A stretch of 64,000 nucleotides of DNA from contig NKXN01000004.1 in NCBI GenBank assembly GCA_002261155.1, positions 169,181-233,180 of the forward strand. The letters are read 5' to 3'. A program made the position numbers and the translations under genes. This DNA comes from Bacillaceae bacterium SAS-127 (GTDB taxonomy: Bacteria > Bacillota > Bacilli > Bacillales > Domibacillaceae). Under the pieces are notes generated by a model. It made no database searches. It was not told the DNA's origin and worked only from the letters and a program-made list of their open reading frames with translations. This document shows positions 33,246 to 42,921 of the stretch, in pieces. Positions within the stretch are counted from its first letter, which is position 1, and every line of letters starts with the position of its first letter.

Positions 33246-34510
33246 TCATAGTCATTAGAGAGTTTGAGTTTATCAATTATCGTGAAGAATACACTTAGTA
33301 AAATGGCAACTACAGTCGCTAACGCCATTCCTTTTAAGGCAAAGCTCTCTCCAAATGTTAGAGAGGCGCCGCTTAAACCGATCACGAGTACAACCGTTGT
33401 TAAAATCATGTTGGTTGCTTTTGAATAATCTATTTTTGATTCAACGAGCATGCGCAGACCTGAAACGGCAATGACACCAAATAATAGGAGTGAGATGCCA
33501 CCCATGACAGCTGTTGGAATCGTCGAGATCAGCGCTGCTAGTTTGCCGACGAAAGATAAAATGATTGCCATGACAGCGGCGCCACCGATAACCCATGTAG
33601 AATATACTTTCGTTAAGGCGAGAACGCCGATATTTTCACCGTACGTTGTATTCGGTGTTGAGCCGACAAATCCGGAAATGACAGTTGAAATCCCGTTACC
33701 TAAGAGCGAAATGCCAAGTCCCGGTTTTTTCATTAAATCTCGTTTGACAATATTTTCTGTTACGACTAGATGGCTAATATGTTCAGCGATGACTACGAGT
33801 GCCGCTGGAATAATAATCGCCATGCTTGTTAAGTCGAACTCAGGTTTGTAAAAGTCAGGTAGGGCGAACCATTTAGCATCATAAACTGGTTGGAAATCAA
33901 CCAATCCGTAAAAATAAGCAATAATATAGCCAGAAACAATTCCGATTAAAATAGGAATGATTTTCATAAAGCCTCTAAACATTACATTTCCGATAATCGT
34001 AATGCCGAGTGTCAACAGTGAAACGGTAATTGTAGCTGAATCAGGTGTCCACGGTTTCGTAACATCCGGGCTGATAAGGCCTGCCATTTGAGCAGCTACT
34101 GGGACAAGCTCAAGCCCAATGACCATGACAATGGCTCCCATCGCCGCAGGAGGGAATACGACATCAATCCATTTTGTCCCGACAAAGCGAATGAGTAAAG
34201 CAACAAGAATAAAAATAATTCCGACAGCAATAAATCCACCGAGAGCGGCACCATATCCTTTATCCGCTAACACAATCGTAACTGGAGAGATAAAAGCAAA
34301 ACTAGAGCCAAGATAAGCAGGGATTTGCCCTTTACATAGCACGAGATAAATTAGCGTACCAATTCCGTTCATTAATAAAATCGTCGCTGGATTCACACCG
34401 AAAAGAATCGGTACAAGAACCGTTGAGCCAAACATCGCAAACAAATGCTGTAAACTAAGCGGAATCATCGCTAACGCTGGTGGCCGTTCATCAACTTGAT
34501 AAGTGCGCAT
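33242..34510 (-). CDS. uraA: Uracil permease (NCS2 family)
   Basis: Proton-coupled uracil uptake protein of 422 residues with fourteen membrane segments. Diagnostic regions are QHLFAMFGSTVLVPIL near the N-terminus, AYLGSSFAFI in TM3, VVIAEHISHLV with the substrate-binding Glu in TM8, and GSTPNTTYGENIGVLALT in TM10, matching UraA/PyrP rather than xanthine permeases. ATG 34510 is chosen with AAAGGAG 7 bases upstream; the in-frame GTG at 34516 is too close. It is not within a pyr operon here, and no PyrR-type attenuator was seen in the 180-base leader. Confidence 0.85.
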   Translation of the reverse strand: MRTYQVDERPPALAMIPLSLQHLFAMFGSTVLVPILFGVNPATILLMNGIGTLIYLVLCKGQIPAYLGSSFAFISPVTIVLADKGYGAALGGFIAVGIIFILVALLIRFVGTKWIDVVFPPAAMGAIVMVIGLELVPVAAQMAGLISPDVTKPWTPDSATITVSLLTLGITIIGNVMFRGFMKIIPILIGIVSGYIIAYFYGLVDFQPVYDAKWFALPDFYKPEFDLTSMAIIIPAALVVIAEHISHLVVTENIVKRDLMKKPGLGISLLGNGISTVISGFVGSTPNTTYGENIGVLALTKVYSTWVIGGAAVMAIILSFVGKLAALISTIPTAVMGGISLLLFGVIAVSGLRMLVESKIDYSKATNMILTTVVLVIGLSGASLTFGESFALKGMALATVVAILLSVFFTIIDKLKLSNDYE

Positions 34511-34608
34511 ACACACTCTCCTTTAAACATAATATTGAACACAAATTGATCATATTATACAGCAACGTCCGACCACTTTCTACATAAATTTATTTATTTT
34601 AAAAAAAT

Positions 34609-34650
34609 AAAAACAGCGTTGTGAAAGTTAAAGCTCTACAACGCTGTTTT
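34609..34650 (-). terminator. Terminator of the alanine/sodium symporter gene
   Basis: AAAACAGCGTTGT pairs with ACAACGCTGTTTT in a 13-bp stem. On the minus strand it is followed by TATTTTTTT. Confidence 0.8.
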
Positions 34651-34694
34651 TATTATTGATTAATATTCATAACCGGCTGCTTCCGCTTTTCCAT

Positions 34695-36098
34695 TTAACT
34701 TACTTTTTTGTTTTCTCCTTTATACGCTTTTGTTTGAAAAAAGTCGTTTGTTTCTTTGACGATGACTTTGTAAAGGAGTAAGATACCGATTAAGTTTGGA
34801 ATCATCATAAGAGCGTTAGCCATGTCGGCGAATGCCCAAACGGTTGTTAAGCTTGCAATAGCTCCGATTCCTGTGGCTGTTACGTATACGATACGGTAAG
34901 CAGAAATATATTTTAATCCAGCGATGTATTCGAAGCATTTTTCTCCGTACATGTACCAGCCAACGATGGTTGAGAAGCCGAAGAAGATAACGGATAGAGA
35001 AACAATCCACTCACCAGCTGTACCAAGGACGGAACCAAAGGCTGCAGTTGTTAATGCTCCACCTTCAAGACTTGCATTGTGAGCGACACCGGAAAGCGTT
35101 CCACCTGTTGGATCCCAAAAGCCTGTTATTAGAAGAACGAGCCCTGTCATTGTACAAACGACAATCGTCACAATAAATGTCCCTGTCATCGCTACAAGTG
35201 CTTGCTTCACTGGATGATCCGCACGGGCATTTCCAGCGATAAGTGCCGCCGTACCAAGACCAGCTTCGTTGGAGAAAATCCCTTTTGATACTCCGTTGCG
35301 AACTGCTTCAGCTACAACGACTCCGGCAAAACCACCAACAGCAGAAATGGGATTGAAAGCATGATAGAAGATTAATTGAAATGAAGGAATAATTTGATCG
35401 TAGTTGATGCCGATAATCAGTAAAGATCCACCGATATAAAGTGCGGCCATAATAGGTACGAAAAATCCAGCGACCGTACTAATGCGTTGAATTCCGCCGA
35501 AAATGATTAAAGCCGTTAAGACGACAAGTATGATTCCAGTGATCCAGCCATTGATATGGAAGCTTTTCAGCATGACATCAGCAATTGTGTTGGATTGTAC
35601 ACTGTTTCCGATCCCTAATGCAGCGAATGCACCGAACATTGCAAAAGCCATCGCTAACCATTTCCACTTCCGACCGAGTCCGCGCTCGATATAGTACATC
35701 GGCCCGCCTGAGTATTCACCATTGGCATTTTTGACACGATATTTCATCGCTAATAAAGCTTCCGCATATTTCGTTGCCATTCCTAATAAACCAACGACCC
35801 ACATCCAAAAGATAGCTCCTGGCCCACCAAGTGTAATGGCAGTAGCCACCCCAGCAATATTTCCGTTTCCGATGGTCGCAGCAAGAGCCGTCATTAAGGC
35901 TTTGAAGTTACTTACATCACCTTCCGCCTTTGCATCTTCTTCCTTTTCTTTAGAAAACGCTAGCTTGAAAGCGTAAAGCAGGCGGTGAAACTGTAATCCT
36001 TTCAGAAGAAAAGTAAGGAAGACACCTGTACCGACTAGTAGTATTAAACTTGGTGTTCCCCAAAGCACATTATTGATCTTTTGTAATATCTCTAACAC
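34695..36098 (-). CDS. alsT: AGCS-family sodium:alanine (or glutamine) symporter
   Basis: 467 residues, about ten to eleven membrane helices, with the AGCS family hallmarks: LMTALAATIGNGNIAGVATAITLGGPGAIFWMW near residue 70, KYAEALLAMKYR, GGPMYYIERGLG, and GIFSNEAGLGTAALI in the central part. It imports alanine, glycine or glutamine with sodium; AlsT and GlnT of B. subtilis belong here. GTG 36098 follows a G-rich ribosome site. The long AT-rich region upstream is shared with serC on the other strand. Confidence 0.85.
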   Translation of the reverse strand: MLEILQKINNVLWGTPSLILLVGTGVFLTFLLKGLQFHRLLYAFKLAFSKEKEEDAKAEGDVSNFKALMTALAATIGNGNIAGVATAITLGGPGAIFWMWVVGLLGMATKYAEALLAMKYRVKNANGEYSGGPMYYIERGLGRKWKWLAMAFAMFGAFAALGIGNSVQSNTIADVMLKSFHINGWITGIILVVLTALIIFGGIQRISTVAGFFVPIMAALYIGGSLLIIGINYDQIIPSFQLIFYHAFNPISAVGGFAGVVVAEAVRNGVSKGIFSNEAGLGTAALIAGNARADHPVKQALVAMTGTFIVTIVVCTMTGLVLLITGFWDPTGGTLSGVAHNASLEGGALTTAAFGSVLGTAGEWIVSLSVIFFGFSTIVGWYMYGEKCFEYIAGLKYISAYRIVYVTATGIGAIASLTTVWAFADMANALMMIPNLIGILLLYKVIVKETNDFFQTKAYKGENKKVS

Positions 36099-36665
36099 CT
36101 TCTATCCCCCCCTTGTTGATATGTTTTTCTAAGATCATGATAATTGAAAGCGTTTTCACCATATTAATTAAATATATTTTAACATTTCGAAAAAACTAGA
36201 CAATTGTCGAAAAACAAAAAAGAAAACATTTAGATTTGTTGAAATTAACAACTAAAGCTCTTTTATTATATCAAAATGTTAAAAACCTGCCACTAAAACA
36301 ATAGAAATAATAAAATTAGAAAGATTCAATCATAAAGAAAACTTTGCTAGTACTGGGTAGAATATTGTTTTTTTATCTCAAAGCATTTGATCACTATTTC
36401 ACATAATATTATTCAAACTATAAATACTCTTTCAATGAAATGTAAGAGAAAGAGCTTAAATGCGAACGAAAAATAAAAAAAAATAAAAAATGTTCGTTTT
36501 TGAATAATGCGATAAAATCAGTTTTGTAAGCGTTAACAAGATGGAATTCAGCTTTAAGCTTGGTGTTATTCCTCTTGATAAGTAGATGTTTATAATTTAT
36601 AATTCATTGATATTAATACGTAAAATTTTCTGATATACAAATAAGAAACGAATGAGGGTGTTAAC
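36099..36665. other. Long divergent intergenic region between alsT and serC
   Basis: About 565 very AT-rich bases with no gene. It includes a purine-rich run at about 36465-36490 flanked by CGAAC and GTTCG. A sequence AATTTTCTGATATAC at 36624-36638 matches 11 of 15 positions of the CodY box upstream of serC. No T-box, SAM or glycine riboswitch elements were found. Confidence 0.4.
36624..36638 (+). promoter_or_regulatory. Weak CodY-box-like site before serC
   Basis: AATTTTCTGATATAC against AATTTTCWGAAAATT has four mismatches, all in the right half. The location, about 27 bases before the serC start, would suit repression of serine synthesis in rich medium, but such AT-rich matches occur by chance. 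Confidence 0.2.
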
Positions 36666-37748
36666 ATGGAAAGAGTGTATAATTTTTCAGCGGGACCTTC
36701 TATGCTTCCGCTACCAGTGTTAGAAAAAGCTCAAAAGGAATTGGTCAATTATGCTGATTCTGGCATGTCTGTAATGGAGTTAAGCCATCGTTCGGGCTTA
36801 TTTACAGATATTATTACGAAAGCGGAGCAATTGCTTCGTGAACTAATGAGCATTCCAGAAAATTATAAGGTGCTATTTATCCAAGGTGGAGCTTCTCAAC
36901 AATTTGCGATGATTCCAATGAACTTGTTACGCAACAGCGGGAAAGCAGATTATGTGAATACAGGGTCTTGGTCTAAAAAGGCGATTAAAGAAGCGAAAAA
37001 ATACGGTCAAGTTCGTGTCATCGCTTCCTCTGAAGACGAAAACTTCAGCTACATTCCAGCGATTGATGCAAGCATGATTGATCCAGAAGCTGATTATGTA
37101 CATATCACAACTAATAACACAATAGAAGGAACAGCTTTCACACAAATTCCTGATACAGGAAATGTTCCTCTTGTAGCAGATATGTCTTCTAACATTTTAT
37201 CGGAAGAAATGGATGTGTCTAAGTTTGGCTTAATTTATGCTGGCGCGCAAAAGAACATTGGGCCGGCTGGATTAACGGTTGTCATTATTCGCGAAGATTT
37301 AATCGGCTTTGCGAAAGAAGACGTTCCAACGATGCTTGATTACAAAACGCATAGCGAGAGCGGCTCTTTATACAACACACCTCCGACTTACGGTATTTAT
37401 ATGGCGAAGCTTGTATTTGAATGGTTAACAGAGCTTGGCGGCTTGAAAGCAATGGAGAAGATCAACCGTGAAAAGGCGGAGATTTTATACAGCTTCTTAG
37501 AGGAATCTGAAATGTTTACTTCTCCTGTGAAAAAAGATAGCCGTTCGATCATGAATATTCCTTTCGTTTCACCATCAGCAGAATTAGATGCGGCGTTTGT
37601 GAAGGAAGCAAAAGTAGCGGGGCTAGAAACATTAAAAGGCCATCGTTCTGTCGGCGGGATGAGAGCAAGTATTTATAATGCGATGCCTGTTGAAGGTGTG
37701 CAAGCACTCGTAGACTTTATGAAACAATTCGAAAGCAAACATAAGTAA
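36666..37748 (+). CDS. serC: Phosphoserine aminotransferase
   Basis: Class-V PLP aminotransferase converting 3-phosphohydroxypyruvate and glutamate to phosphoserine in serine synthesis. The 360 residues are standard length. The N-terminal [19 protein letters not shown] and [10 protein letters not shown] are diagnostic of SerC. Substrate and PLP contacts lie in [12 protein letters not shown] and [13 protein letters not shown], the Schiff-base lysine is in [13 protein letters not shown], and the C-terminal [17 protein letters not shown] is conserved. It is 17 bases upstream of serA, forming a serC-serA operon. The start is clear, behind GAGGGTG. Confidence 0.95.
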   Translation: MERVYNFSAGPSMLPLPVLEKAQKELVNYADSGMSVMELSHRSGLFTDIITKAEQLLRELMSIPENYKVLFIQGGASQQFAMIPMNLLRNSGKADYVNTGSWSKKAIKEAKKYGQVRVIASSEDENFSYIPAIDASMIDPEADYVHITTNNTIEGTAFTQIPDTGNVPLVADMSSNILSEEMDVSKFGLIYAGAQKNIGPAGLTVVIIREDLIGFAKEDVPTMLDYKTHSESGSLYNTPPTYGIYMAKLVFEWLTELGGLKAMEKINREKAEILYSFLEESEMFTSPVKKDSRSIMNIPFVSPSAELDAAFVKEAKVAGLETLKGHRSVGGMRASIYNAMPVEGVQALVDFMKQFESKHK

Positions 37749-37765
37749 AAGGGGAGACCATAACC

Positions 37766-38941
37766 GTGTATACAATTAAAACATTAAATAATATCGCCGA
37801 ATGTGGCTTAAATGTATTCAATAAAGACGCTTTTACGATTGATAATGACAGTGTGAATCCAGATGCAATTGTGCTTCGTAGCTTCAATATGCACAACATG
37901 GAAATTGACGAAAACACGAAAGCGATCGCACGTGCTGGAGCTGGTGTCAATAATATTCCAGTAGAAGCTTGCACAGAGCGTGGAATCGTAGTATTTAACA
38001 CGCCAGGTGCTAATGCTAATGCGGTAAAAGAGTTAGTTCTTACGACATTAATGGCATCTTCTCGTAACTTATTTGCCGGTGTAGAATGGACGAAAACTTT
38101 AGCTGGAAAAGGCGATGAAGTGCCAAAGCTTGTGGAAGCAGGTAAGAAGCAATTTGCCGGAAAAGAAATTAAAGGAAAAACATTAGGTGTTATCGGATTA
38201 GGTGCAATTGGAGCACTTGTCGCTAATGATGCACTTGATCTTGATATGGATGTTATCGGGTTTGATCCATTCATTTCTGTTGATACAGCTTGGAATCTTT
38301 CTCGTAACGTGCAACGTGCGATGACAATGGATCAGTTGTTTGCAGCGGCTGACTACATTACGGTTCACGTGCCGTTAACAGAAAATACGAAAGGCATGTT
38401 CAATGAAGCATCTTTCGGTATGATGAAGCCAGGTGTTCATATTTTGAACTTCTCTCGCGGTGAACTAGTGAATGAAGAAGACATGGCTGTGGCAATTGAA
38501 AAAGGCATTGTAGGCAAATATATTACCGATTTCCCGAACGAGAATATTTTAAAAATGAACAATGTCGTACCAATTCCTCACCTTGGAGCATCTACGAAGG
38601 AATCAGAAGAGAACTGTGCGATTATGGCTTCTCGTCAAGTGAAGGAATATTTGGAAACAGGAAATATTAAAAACTCTGTTAACTTGCCGAACGCATCTCT
38701 ACCTTTCACAGGTAAACGTCGCGTAACAGCGTTCCACAAAAACGTACCGAACATGGTAGGACAAATTACGGGCGCTTTATCTGAATACAACTTAAACATT
38801 GCTGACATGGTAAATAGAAGTAGAGGCGACTATGCTTATACGATTATTGACATTGATAATAAAGTAAATGGCGATGTTATCCCTGGTTTACAAGAAAAAA
38901 TGAGCAAAATCGATGGAATGGTAACGTTCCGTGTAATTTAA
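37766..38941 (+). CDS. serA: D-3-phosphoglycerate dehydrogenase, short ACT form
   Basis: NAD-dependent first enzyme of serine synthesis. The 391 residues comprise a substrate-binding domain, a Rossmann fold (LGVIGLGAIGALVANDALDLDMDVIGFDP), catalytic residues in NFSRGELVNEEDM and the His of PIPHLGASTKESEENCA, and a C-terminal ACT domain (about 320-391). It is shorter than the 525-residue B. subtilis SerA and belongs to the 390-400-residue form found with serC in several Firmicutes. GTG 37790-type alternatives are unnecessary: the start at 37766 follows AAAAGGGGAGACC. It is co-transcribed with serC and ends at the terminator at 38963. Confidence 0.9.
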   Translation: MYTIKTLNNIAECGLNVFNKDAFTIDNDSVNPDAIVLRSFNMHNMEIDENTKAIARAGAGVNNIPVEACTERGIVVFNTPGANANAVKELVLTTLMASSRNLFAGVEWTKTLAGKGDEVPKLVEAGKKQFAGKEIKGKTLGVIGLGAIGALVANDALDLDMDVIGFDPFISVDTAWNLSRNVQRAMTMDQLFAAADYITVHVPLTENTKGMFNEASFGMMKPGVHILNFSRGELVNEEDMAVAIEKGIVGKYITDFPNENILKMNNVVPIPHLGASTKESEENCAIMASRQVKEYLETGNIKNSVNLPNASLPFTGKRRVTAFHKNVPNMVGQITGALSEYNLNIADMVNRSRGDYAYTIIDIDNKVNGDVIPGLQEKMSKIDGMVTFRVI

Positions 38942-38962
38942 TCGTAGTTATATCGTGTAAAG

Positions 38963-39022
38963 GCCTGACTCTAACTATTCAATCTTTAAGTAGATTGGGT
39001 GGATAAGAGTCAGGCTTTTTTT
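38963..39022 (+). terminator. Terminator of the serC-serA operon
   Basis: GCCTGACTCT pairs with AGAGTCAGGC. An inner CAATCT/AGATTG stem branches from it, and seven T residues follow. Confidence 0.8.
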
Positions 39023-39147
39023 GTTTGAAATATTACTATTCTTTAACTTTAGATTAAATTTATTACAAAAATATTAAAAAAATGAAACTTTTTTGTAACT
39101 AATACGTTAAAATAAAGGTAAGCAAAAACAGCAGGAGGGTTATGTTC

Positions 39148-42100
39148 ATGAAAAATAATTGGAAACGTGCATTAGCATTAGGAATATCGGCAGTTATGGT
39201 ATTTCCAGCGGGAGCGATGGCTTCGAGTGCGAGCACATCGATACATGCGGAGGATGTAAAACAATTTCAGCAAGCGGCGAAATCATCCTCTCTTCCAGGA
39301 AATGAAGCGAAGAAGCAGGTTGAAATGTATAAAGCGAATAAAGAAATGGAAGAATTTCTTAATGCTAATACATTTGTGATTAAGTACAATAAACCGATCG
39401 CCAAGCAAGTACATAAAAAAGCGGGAGTAAAGCTCGTCCGCTCATTGCCACAGCTTGGTTATGATGTCATCTACATACCGAAATCAAAAAAATTTAATGA
39501 CGTTTTAAAAGTTTATCAAGATGAGAAAACAGTTGAATCCATTAGCCCGAGCGTGAAATATAAGCAATTCGCTCCGGCCCTTGGTGATCCGAAAAAATCG
39601 AAAATGTACCATTTGCCGATGTTAAATATTGATCAAGTAATCAAGCAAGCTGGCAAACATAAAGTAACAGTAGCAGTCGTAGATGGAGGCGTTGATTATA
39701 AGCATCCTGACTTACAAGGCCAGCTACTTCCACCTTATAACGCGGCAGACCCATCGAAAACGCCAGCACGTGATATGCATGGAACGCATGTTGCCGGCAT
39801 CATTGCCTCTAAAGCAAATAATGGACTTGGCGGACATGGTGTCAATCCGAATGCCAAAATTTTACCGGTTGATGTGTTTAACGGAAAATCAGGAGCTGAT
39901 GATTATACGATTGCGGAAGGAATTCTTTACGCTGTCTCTAAAAAAGTCGATGTCATTAACTTAAGCCTTGGTGGCTTTGGCTCCTCTCCGCTAGTGGCAG
40001 ACGCGATTCAGCAAGCGATTGATGCAGGAATTGTTGTTGTAGCAGCCGCTGGAAATGAATCAACGGATGTGTATGCTTATCCTGCCGCTTATCCTGGCGT
40101 TATTAGTGTGGGAAATGTCGATCGTCATAAAATGCTGTCTGATAGCTCTAATTTCGGTCCATCAGTTGATGTCGTTGCACCAGGAGAAGACATTTACAAC
40201 ACAGGGTATGAATCAGGGAAGGGCTCTAGTTATGCCACGTTAACAGGAACATCAATGGCTTCCCCAGTGGTCGCAGGGATTGCTTCACTATTAAAATCAA
40301 AATATCCAAATCTTACGTCCTATGACGTTGAGAATATATTAGAAACAACAGCAACAGACCTTGGAGCGAAAGGGTACGACACAACCTTCGCAAACGGACT
40401 GATTAACCCGGTTGCTGCCTTGAAGTTAGATCCGAAGAAGCTCCCAACACAACCTGAGTATTCAGAGGAAGCGATGTTAAAATCAGCGAAGCCTTTGAAA
40501 AAGGGAGAAAATAATTTTACAGGTAATATTCAATCGCCAGGAGAAATGCATTGGTATAAGGTTGATTTGAATGAAAATGAACATGTGCAAACGGTGTTAG
40601 AAGGTGCTGATTCTTACGATTATGGCATGGAGTTTTATTTTATCCCTGAAGGTGCGGAAGAAGGCACGTTCATCGAACGTAATGAAAGCCGTGCAGGTGA
40701 GCAAGAAGCCTATTTATACACAGCTGCAGAAAAAGGGACGCTAGTGATCGGTGTGAAAGATGTCAACGGTAATTATCATCGTGCGGACAAGTCGGCATAC
40801 ACATTGACGGCAAACACCATTACCGCGCTACAAGCAGATGCTGATACATCTGAGAACCCAGTGAAAATTACGTCTTTCCCATATGAGAAAGGGGATTTCA
40901 CTTTATTCCCAGCGGAACCAGAAACACCAGATCATGATTATTTCACCTTTGCTGTTGACGAGCCGAAAGTTCTTTCGATTTCATTATCAGACATACCAGG
41001 TGTGAACGCAGCGTTAAGTGTGTCGATGACGGTAGATGAAGAAGGTGGAGAAGAAGAAGTAGTGATGGCCAATGACAACGGACCGAGTAAAGGTGAAGTG
41101 CTGTCATTTAAAGCCGTGCCAGGAGTGGATTATAAAATCACTGTTACAAACGAAGCAACGATGATGGATGGAGACATGGGTTCTATTTTGGCTCTGTTTG
41201 GAATGGGCGGTGGTAGCATTGATCTTGGACCTGCCACTACGTCGGCTTTTCCGTATCAATTTAAGGTAGAGGAAAGACAGCTTCCGGTTGATGAAGATGG
41301 ATGGCCAATCGCAGAGGATTTAGAAGCAAGCTTAGAAAATGGCACGATTGATCCACAAACGTATGTGGAAGAGAAAGCGGAAGATCAAGCAGAATTTACT
41401 GAAGAAATGATCGATGAATACAATGCGGATAAAGAAATCTTGGCCAATGCACTTCCATATACTCTTGGAAAAGAGCAAAGTGGCTACTTCCAAGTGGAGG
41501 GGGACGAAGATCATTATAAAATCGTTCCAACAACGAGTGGAGTGTATGAACTAGATATTGTCAAAGGATCTAGCCAAATGCCAATGGGTACAATTTTACA
41601 ATATAATAAAGAGGTCGACGCGTTACTTCCAATTACGGAGGGCGGAGGTGACATCCTAGGCATGATTTTAGCGTTGCTAGGTGGAGGACAGCAGACGAAT
41701 AAAACGACGGTCGCATTGAAGGCGGGTGAGGAATACGTCCTGCGCGTGGCGAATTCGACGTATAATATTTCTGGTGATCCGTACACGATTCGTACAAAAA
41801 AGGTCGCGGATGTCCCTAAAGAGTCTGACGCTGATCAAAATAGTCAAGAAAAAGCAGCAAATATTAAACAAGGGACAACGTATAAAAACTACTTCATTCA
41901 TACAGGAGATGTCGATTATTATTACTTTAAAAATGATGGAACGGAGAAAATTCATCGTTTAAGTATTCAGCCGTCCAATGTTACGGCTGCCCAAAAAGCG
42001 AAGATCCCTTATGATTTACGCCAGCCAATGATTTTTAGCGGAATGCTAATAGAAGATACAAACGGCGATAAAATGATTGATGACGAGGAAGCATTAAAAC

Positions 42101-42636
42101 ATGTTCCATTCGGTCCAAGCTTGTTTGAAATGAATTTTGAGCCAACTGTTGATTTGGCGTTTAAAGCAAAGAAACATACAGGCTACTTTGTACAGGTTAG
42201 CTCTCTTATGTCTGCAAAACCGAATTTACTCCCTTATGAAGTGAAGCTGTCAGAAATGAAAAGCAGCTTAAGAGACGGAGATGGAAAAGTTATTAACCAT
42301 GTGCCGCAAAAGCCAATTGCTTTGAAAAAGGCGAAGGATCATTTATATAGAAATGGCTATATGAATGCTGAAATCCCATTTGGCGACGTAGATCATTTTG
42401 GTTTAAATGTAGCGAAAGATAAACGCTATAACATTACGTTACAAATGGAAAGTGGTCTCGATGGCAAAGTAGAAATTTATAACGAGAAAGGTGCTCGTGT
42501 GGCGAGCTTCGATCACTACGGAAGCGGTGATGAGGAAATTGCCTCCATTAATTTGAAAAAAGGCAAGTACTTTATCGAAGTAAGCGAAACACAAGGAAGA
42601 GCTTCGGCGCAACCGTATAAATTAACAGTAAGATAA
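39148..42636 (+). CDS. Large secreted subtilase with pre-peptidase-like C-terminal domains
   Basis: 1162 residues: signal peptide (about 1-26, cleavage after AMA) and propeptide (about 65-140, NTFVIKYNKPIAKQ). The S8 catalytic domain has Asp179 (VVDGGVDYKHP), His214 (MHGTHVAG), Asn in AAAGNESTD and Ser369 (TGTSMASP). From about residue 450 there are at least four PPC-like beta domains, recognisable by the repeated pattern of a D-x-D-x-Y/F strand (GDEDHYKI, GDVDYYYF, GDVDHFGL). The middle segment is acidic. ATG 39148 is preferred to 39142 because GGAGGG is 8 and 2 bases away respectively. It resembles Vpr/minor extracellular protease in outline but lacks the protease-associated insert. An IS-like element separates its stop codon from its terminator at 42867. 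Confidence 0.85.
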   Translation: MKNNWKRALALGISAVMVFPAGAMASSASTSIHAEDVKQFQQAAKSSSLPGNEAKKQVEMYKANKEMEEFLNANTFVIKYNKPIAKQVHKKAGVKLVRSLPQLGYDVIYIPKSKKFNDVLKVYQDEKTVESISPSVKYKQFAPALGDPKKSKMYHLPMLNIDQVIKQAGKHKVTVAVVDGGVDYKHPDLQGQLLPPYNAADPSKTPARDMHGTHVAGIIASKANNGLGGHGVNPNAKILPVDVFNGKSGADDYTIAEGILYAVSKKVDVINLSLGGFGSSPLVADAIQQAIDAGIVVVAAAGNESTDVYAYPAAYPGVISVGNVDRHKMLSDSSNFGPSVDVVAPGEDIYNTGYESGKGSSYATLTGTSMASPVVAGIASLLKSKYPNLTSYDVENILETTATDLGAKGYDTTFANGLINPVAALKLDPKKLPTQPEYSEEAMLKSAKPLKKGENNFTGNIQSPGEMHWYKVDLNENEHVQTVLEGADSYDYGMEFYFIPEGAEEGTFIERNESRAGEQEAYLYTAAEKGTLVIGVKDVNGNYHRADKSAYTLTANTITALQADADTSENPVKITSFPYEKGDFTLFPAEPETPDHDYFTFAVDEPKVLSISLSDIPGVNAALSVSMTVDEEGGEEEVVMANDNGPSKGEVLSFKAVPGVDYKITVTNEATMMDGDMGSILALFGMGGGSIDLGPATTSAFPYQFKVEERQLPVDEDGWPIAEDLEASLENGTIDPQTYVEEKAEDQAEFTEEMIDEYNADKEILANALPYTLGKEQSGYFQVEGDEDHYKIVPTTSGVYELDIVKGSSQMPMGTILQYNKEVDALLPITEGGGDILGMILALLGGGQQTNKTTVALKAGEEYVLRVANSTYNISGDPYTIRTKKVADVPKESDADQNSQEKAANIKQGTTYKNYFIHTGDVDYYYFKNDGTEKIHRLSIQPSNVTAAQKAKIPYDLRQPMIFSGMLIEDTNGDKMIDDEEALKHVPFGPSLFEMNFEPTVDLAFKAKKHTGYFVQVSSLMSAKPNLLPYEVKLSEMKSSLRDGDGKVINHVPQKPIALKKAKDHLYRNGYMNAEIPFGDVDHFGLNVAKDKRYNITLQMESGLDGKVEIYNEKGARVASFDHYGSGDEEIASINLKKGKYFIEVSETQGRASAQPYKLTVR

Positions 42637-42648
42637 AGTGAAACTTCA

Positions 42649-42856
42649 ATCAGTGAGGGGGTTCTTCAGCCCCACTGATGAAAAGAGGAACAAAGGCTAA
42701 AGTCGCAACGTCCTGTTGCAACGCCTTTGTAACCTGCATCGTGCAGGCCCGAACTAATCGGGCTTTTACGGGCTGTTGATCTCCCACCTACACGTCTGTG
42801 CTTTTTCTGCCTTGTTGAGGTGGGAGTCTTACAGCCCGTTAATGCGGGATAAAAGT
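42649..42856 (+). mobile_element. Structured IS200/IS605-like non-autonomous element or omega-RNA-like remnant
   Basis: About 200 bases of dense secondary structure without a reading frame. ATCAGTG-A-GGGG pairs with CCCCACTGAT (42649-42679). CAAAGGC pairs with GCCTTTG and encloses GCAAC/GTTGC (42691-42729). CCTGCA/TGCAGG (42733-42747) and GCCCGA/TCGGGC (about 42748-42764) follow. A long arm pairs ACGGGCTGT with ACAGCCCGT and CTCCCACCT with AGGTGGGAG (42768-42840). A related sequence is at 13934-14024 on the other strand. Palindromic subterminal hairpins and dispersed copies suggest an element mobilised by an IS200/IS605 transposase. The array of stems also recalls TnpB/IscB guide RNA scaffolds. 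It lies between a stop codon and that gene's terminator. Confidence 0.5.
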
Positions 42857-42866
42857 ATATAAAAAA

Positions 42867-42901
42867 ACAGGTTCCGGAATAATGGCGGAACCTGTTTTTT
42901 T
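42867..42901. terminator. Bidirectional terminator
   Basis: AACAGGTTCCG pairs with CGGAACCTGTT with T tracts on both strands. It serves the subtilase and the convergent YknX-like gene. Confidence 0.85.
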
Positions 42902-42921
42902 ATGTTCAGCTCTAGGTGCTT

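Noticed and set aside
36099..36665. Possible T-box or amino-acid riboswitch before serC
   Set aside because: No T-box sequence (AGGGUGG-type), no specifier stem and no terminator/antiterminator pair were found. Only a weak CodY-like match remains.
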